From NCBI GenBank assembly GCA_020355145.1, contig CP070660.1, positions 1,209,235-1,214,408 on the forward strand: a DNA stretch of 5,174 nucleotides, written 5' to 3'. Position 1 is the first letter of the stretch. Each line of letters begins with the position of its first letter. This document shows, piece by piece, positions 4,236 through 5,174 of this stretch. Under the pieces are notes generated by a model, which saw nothing but the letters and a program-made list of their open reading frames with translations, was not told where the DNA came from and ran no database searches. The DNA comes from Deltaproteobacteria bacterium (lineage in GTDB: Bacteria; Desulfobacterota; DSM-4660; Desulfatiglandales; B25-G16). Both the position numbers and the translations under genes were made by a program.

Positions 4236-5174
4236 TTAGGCCCCCTTTGATAGACGTCTGATGATGGTTTGGGAGAAGTTTTTGAAAAATAGGAGTTGAA
4301 TAGATTCAGGTAACCTATTCAAAAGGGTAGAACTGAATTTAAGTAAGATACATTCATCTTCTGAGACAATTGTAGCTGTGCGGGCCTCACCAGTCAGATA
4401 GGCCATCTCCCCAAAACATTCACCGTTTACTAAGACGGTTACCTCTTCGCTTCCCTTCCGGACTATCACCTGGCCGCTGATCAGGATATAAAAGGTATCA
4501 TCTATCTCTCCCTCTTCGATGATAGTCTCACCCTTCTCAACCTTGATTAAATTACTTGCAGAGAGGATTTTGTTAATCTGGCCTCCTGTGAAATTACTAA
4601 AAAAAGGTAGATCTTGGATATAGTTCAGCAATTCCCTGTCATGGCTTTCTTTTGGTGTATCCTTTAGGCTACGTAAGGCCAGCCTCAGATCATAGGCAAG
4701 GTCCGTATTGTTCTGATAACGTTGAGTTGGGTTCTTGGCCAGGGCCTTGCTAAGGATCTTTCCAAAGATCTTTGGCAACCCTGGCCTTAATTCCAAAACA
4801 GGAGGAGGGTCTTCATTAACAATCTTATACATGATAGAGTACTCGTTTTCTCCACTAAATGCCTTTGTTCCTATTAGAAGTTCATACAGGACTGAGCCAA
4901 CAGAAAACAGATCGCTTCTCTTTGTTATAGGCTCCTCCTTGACCTGTTCGGGTGACATATAACTGGGTGAACCAAATAGACCTTTAACAAGAGTTGATTG
5001 ACCCCTCTTAATAATATAGGCGATGCTAAAATCAGTTATCTTTACCTGGCCCGCAGAGCTAAGAATGATGTTAGAGGGTTTTATATCACGGTGAATTACC
5101 CCATTTTGATGTGCATACTCTAGACCTTTACATACGCTGAAGGCAATCTTTATCACCTCTTCAATAGGCAAGAG
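4236..5174 (-). CDS. Ser/Thr protein kinase with C-terminal cyclic-nucleotide-binding domain (partial, N-terminus missing)
   Basis: The last 312 residues are visible; the frame is open through the right edge. The glycine-rich loop and ATP-binding lysine of the kinase N-lobe must lie beyond it, so the TTG at 5171 is not the start. The Hanks-type C-lobe shows the catalytic loop HRDIKPSN (28-35, Asp30 the base), DFS at 48-50 where DFG is usual, the activation segment GSPSYMSPEQ (68-77), Asp88 of SDLFSVG and Arg152 of NPTQRY. After a short linker, residues about 188-305 form a CNMP-binding domain with the phosphate-binding-cassette motif FGEMAYLTGEARTAT (254-268) and its conserved Arg265. No membrane segment is seen in this part. 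A cAMP/cGMP-type ligand probably tunes the kinase, but ligand and substrates are unknown. rimO follows 96 nt downstream. The gene is AT-richer than the plus-strand block. Confidence 0.92.
   Translation of the reverse strand, partial: LLPIEEVIKIAFSVCKGLEYAHQNGVIHRDIKPSNIILSSAGQVKITDFSIAYIIKRGQSTLVKGLFGSPSYMSPEQVKEEPITKRSDLFSVGSVLYELLIGTKAFSGENEYSIMYKIVNEDPPPVLELRPGLPKIFGKILSKALAKNPTQRYQNNTDLAYDLRLALRSLKDTPKESHDRELLNYIQDLPFFSNFTGGQINKILSASNLIKVEKGETIIEEGEIDDTFYILISGQVIVRKGSEEVTVLVNGECFGEMAYLTGEARTATIVSEDECILLKFSSTLLNRLPESIQLLFFKNFSQTIIRRLSKGA

Noticed and set aside
4735..4962. Plus-strand open frame antisense to the kinase domain
   Set aside because: It is a shadow of conserved kinase subdomains.
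5169..5171. TTG as start codon of the kinase gene
   Set aside because: The frame remains open to the edge, and the kinase N-lobe required before the HRD loop is missing, so this is an internal leucine codon.

Overview
The window looks like a piece of a bacterial chromosome with moderate GC content. It probably comes from an anaerobic, Desulfobacterota-type (deltaproteobacterial) lineage. That guess rests on the style of the RimO protein, a Ser/Thr kinase fused to a cyclic-nucleotide-binding domain, and a Pct/YdiF-type CoA-transferase. No rRNA or tRNA is present to confirm it.

Layout. Positions 1-489 hold no recognisable gene but are rich in inverted repeats, including two operator-like palindromes, a possible 164-nt structured RNA (151-314), a plausible sigma-70 promoter (317-346) and an unrecognised 49-codon open frame (292-441). 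Two plus-strand genes follow: a full-length fused-subunit acyl-CoA:acetate/propionate-type CoA-transferase (490-2073) and an RraA-like/HMG-aldolase-family protein (2136-2789). They are 62 nt apart with no strong terminator between them, so they are probably one transcript. The second half is on the minus strand: a Ser/Thr kinase with a C-terminal cyclic-nucleotide-binding domain, cut by the right edge (4236-5174), and then, 96 nt downstream of its stop, a complete rimO (2805-4139). The two blocks converge with only 15 nt between stop codons.

How the genes fit together. The CoA-transferase and the RraA-like protein make sense as a small catabolic unit for organic acids: one activates a carboxylate by CoA exchange, and the other cleaves or decarboxylates a 2-oxo acid. 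The actual substrates cannot be read from the sequence. RimO is housekeeping (methylthiolation of ribosomal protein S12). The kinase is a signalling protein whose ligand and targets are unknown. The plus-strand block is visibly more GC-rich (about 50-53% in hand-counted lines) than the minus-strand block (about 35-48%), which hints at different histories.

No mobile element, CRISPR array, integrase site or defence system was seen. The least explained part is the inverted-repeat-rich leader at 1-340. The most notable protein-level oddities are a DFS in place of DFG in the kinase and an altered glycine-rich loop in the CoA-transferase.
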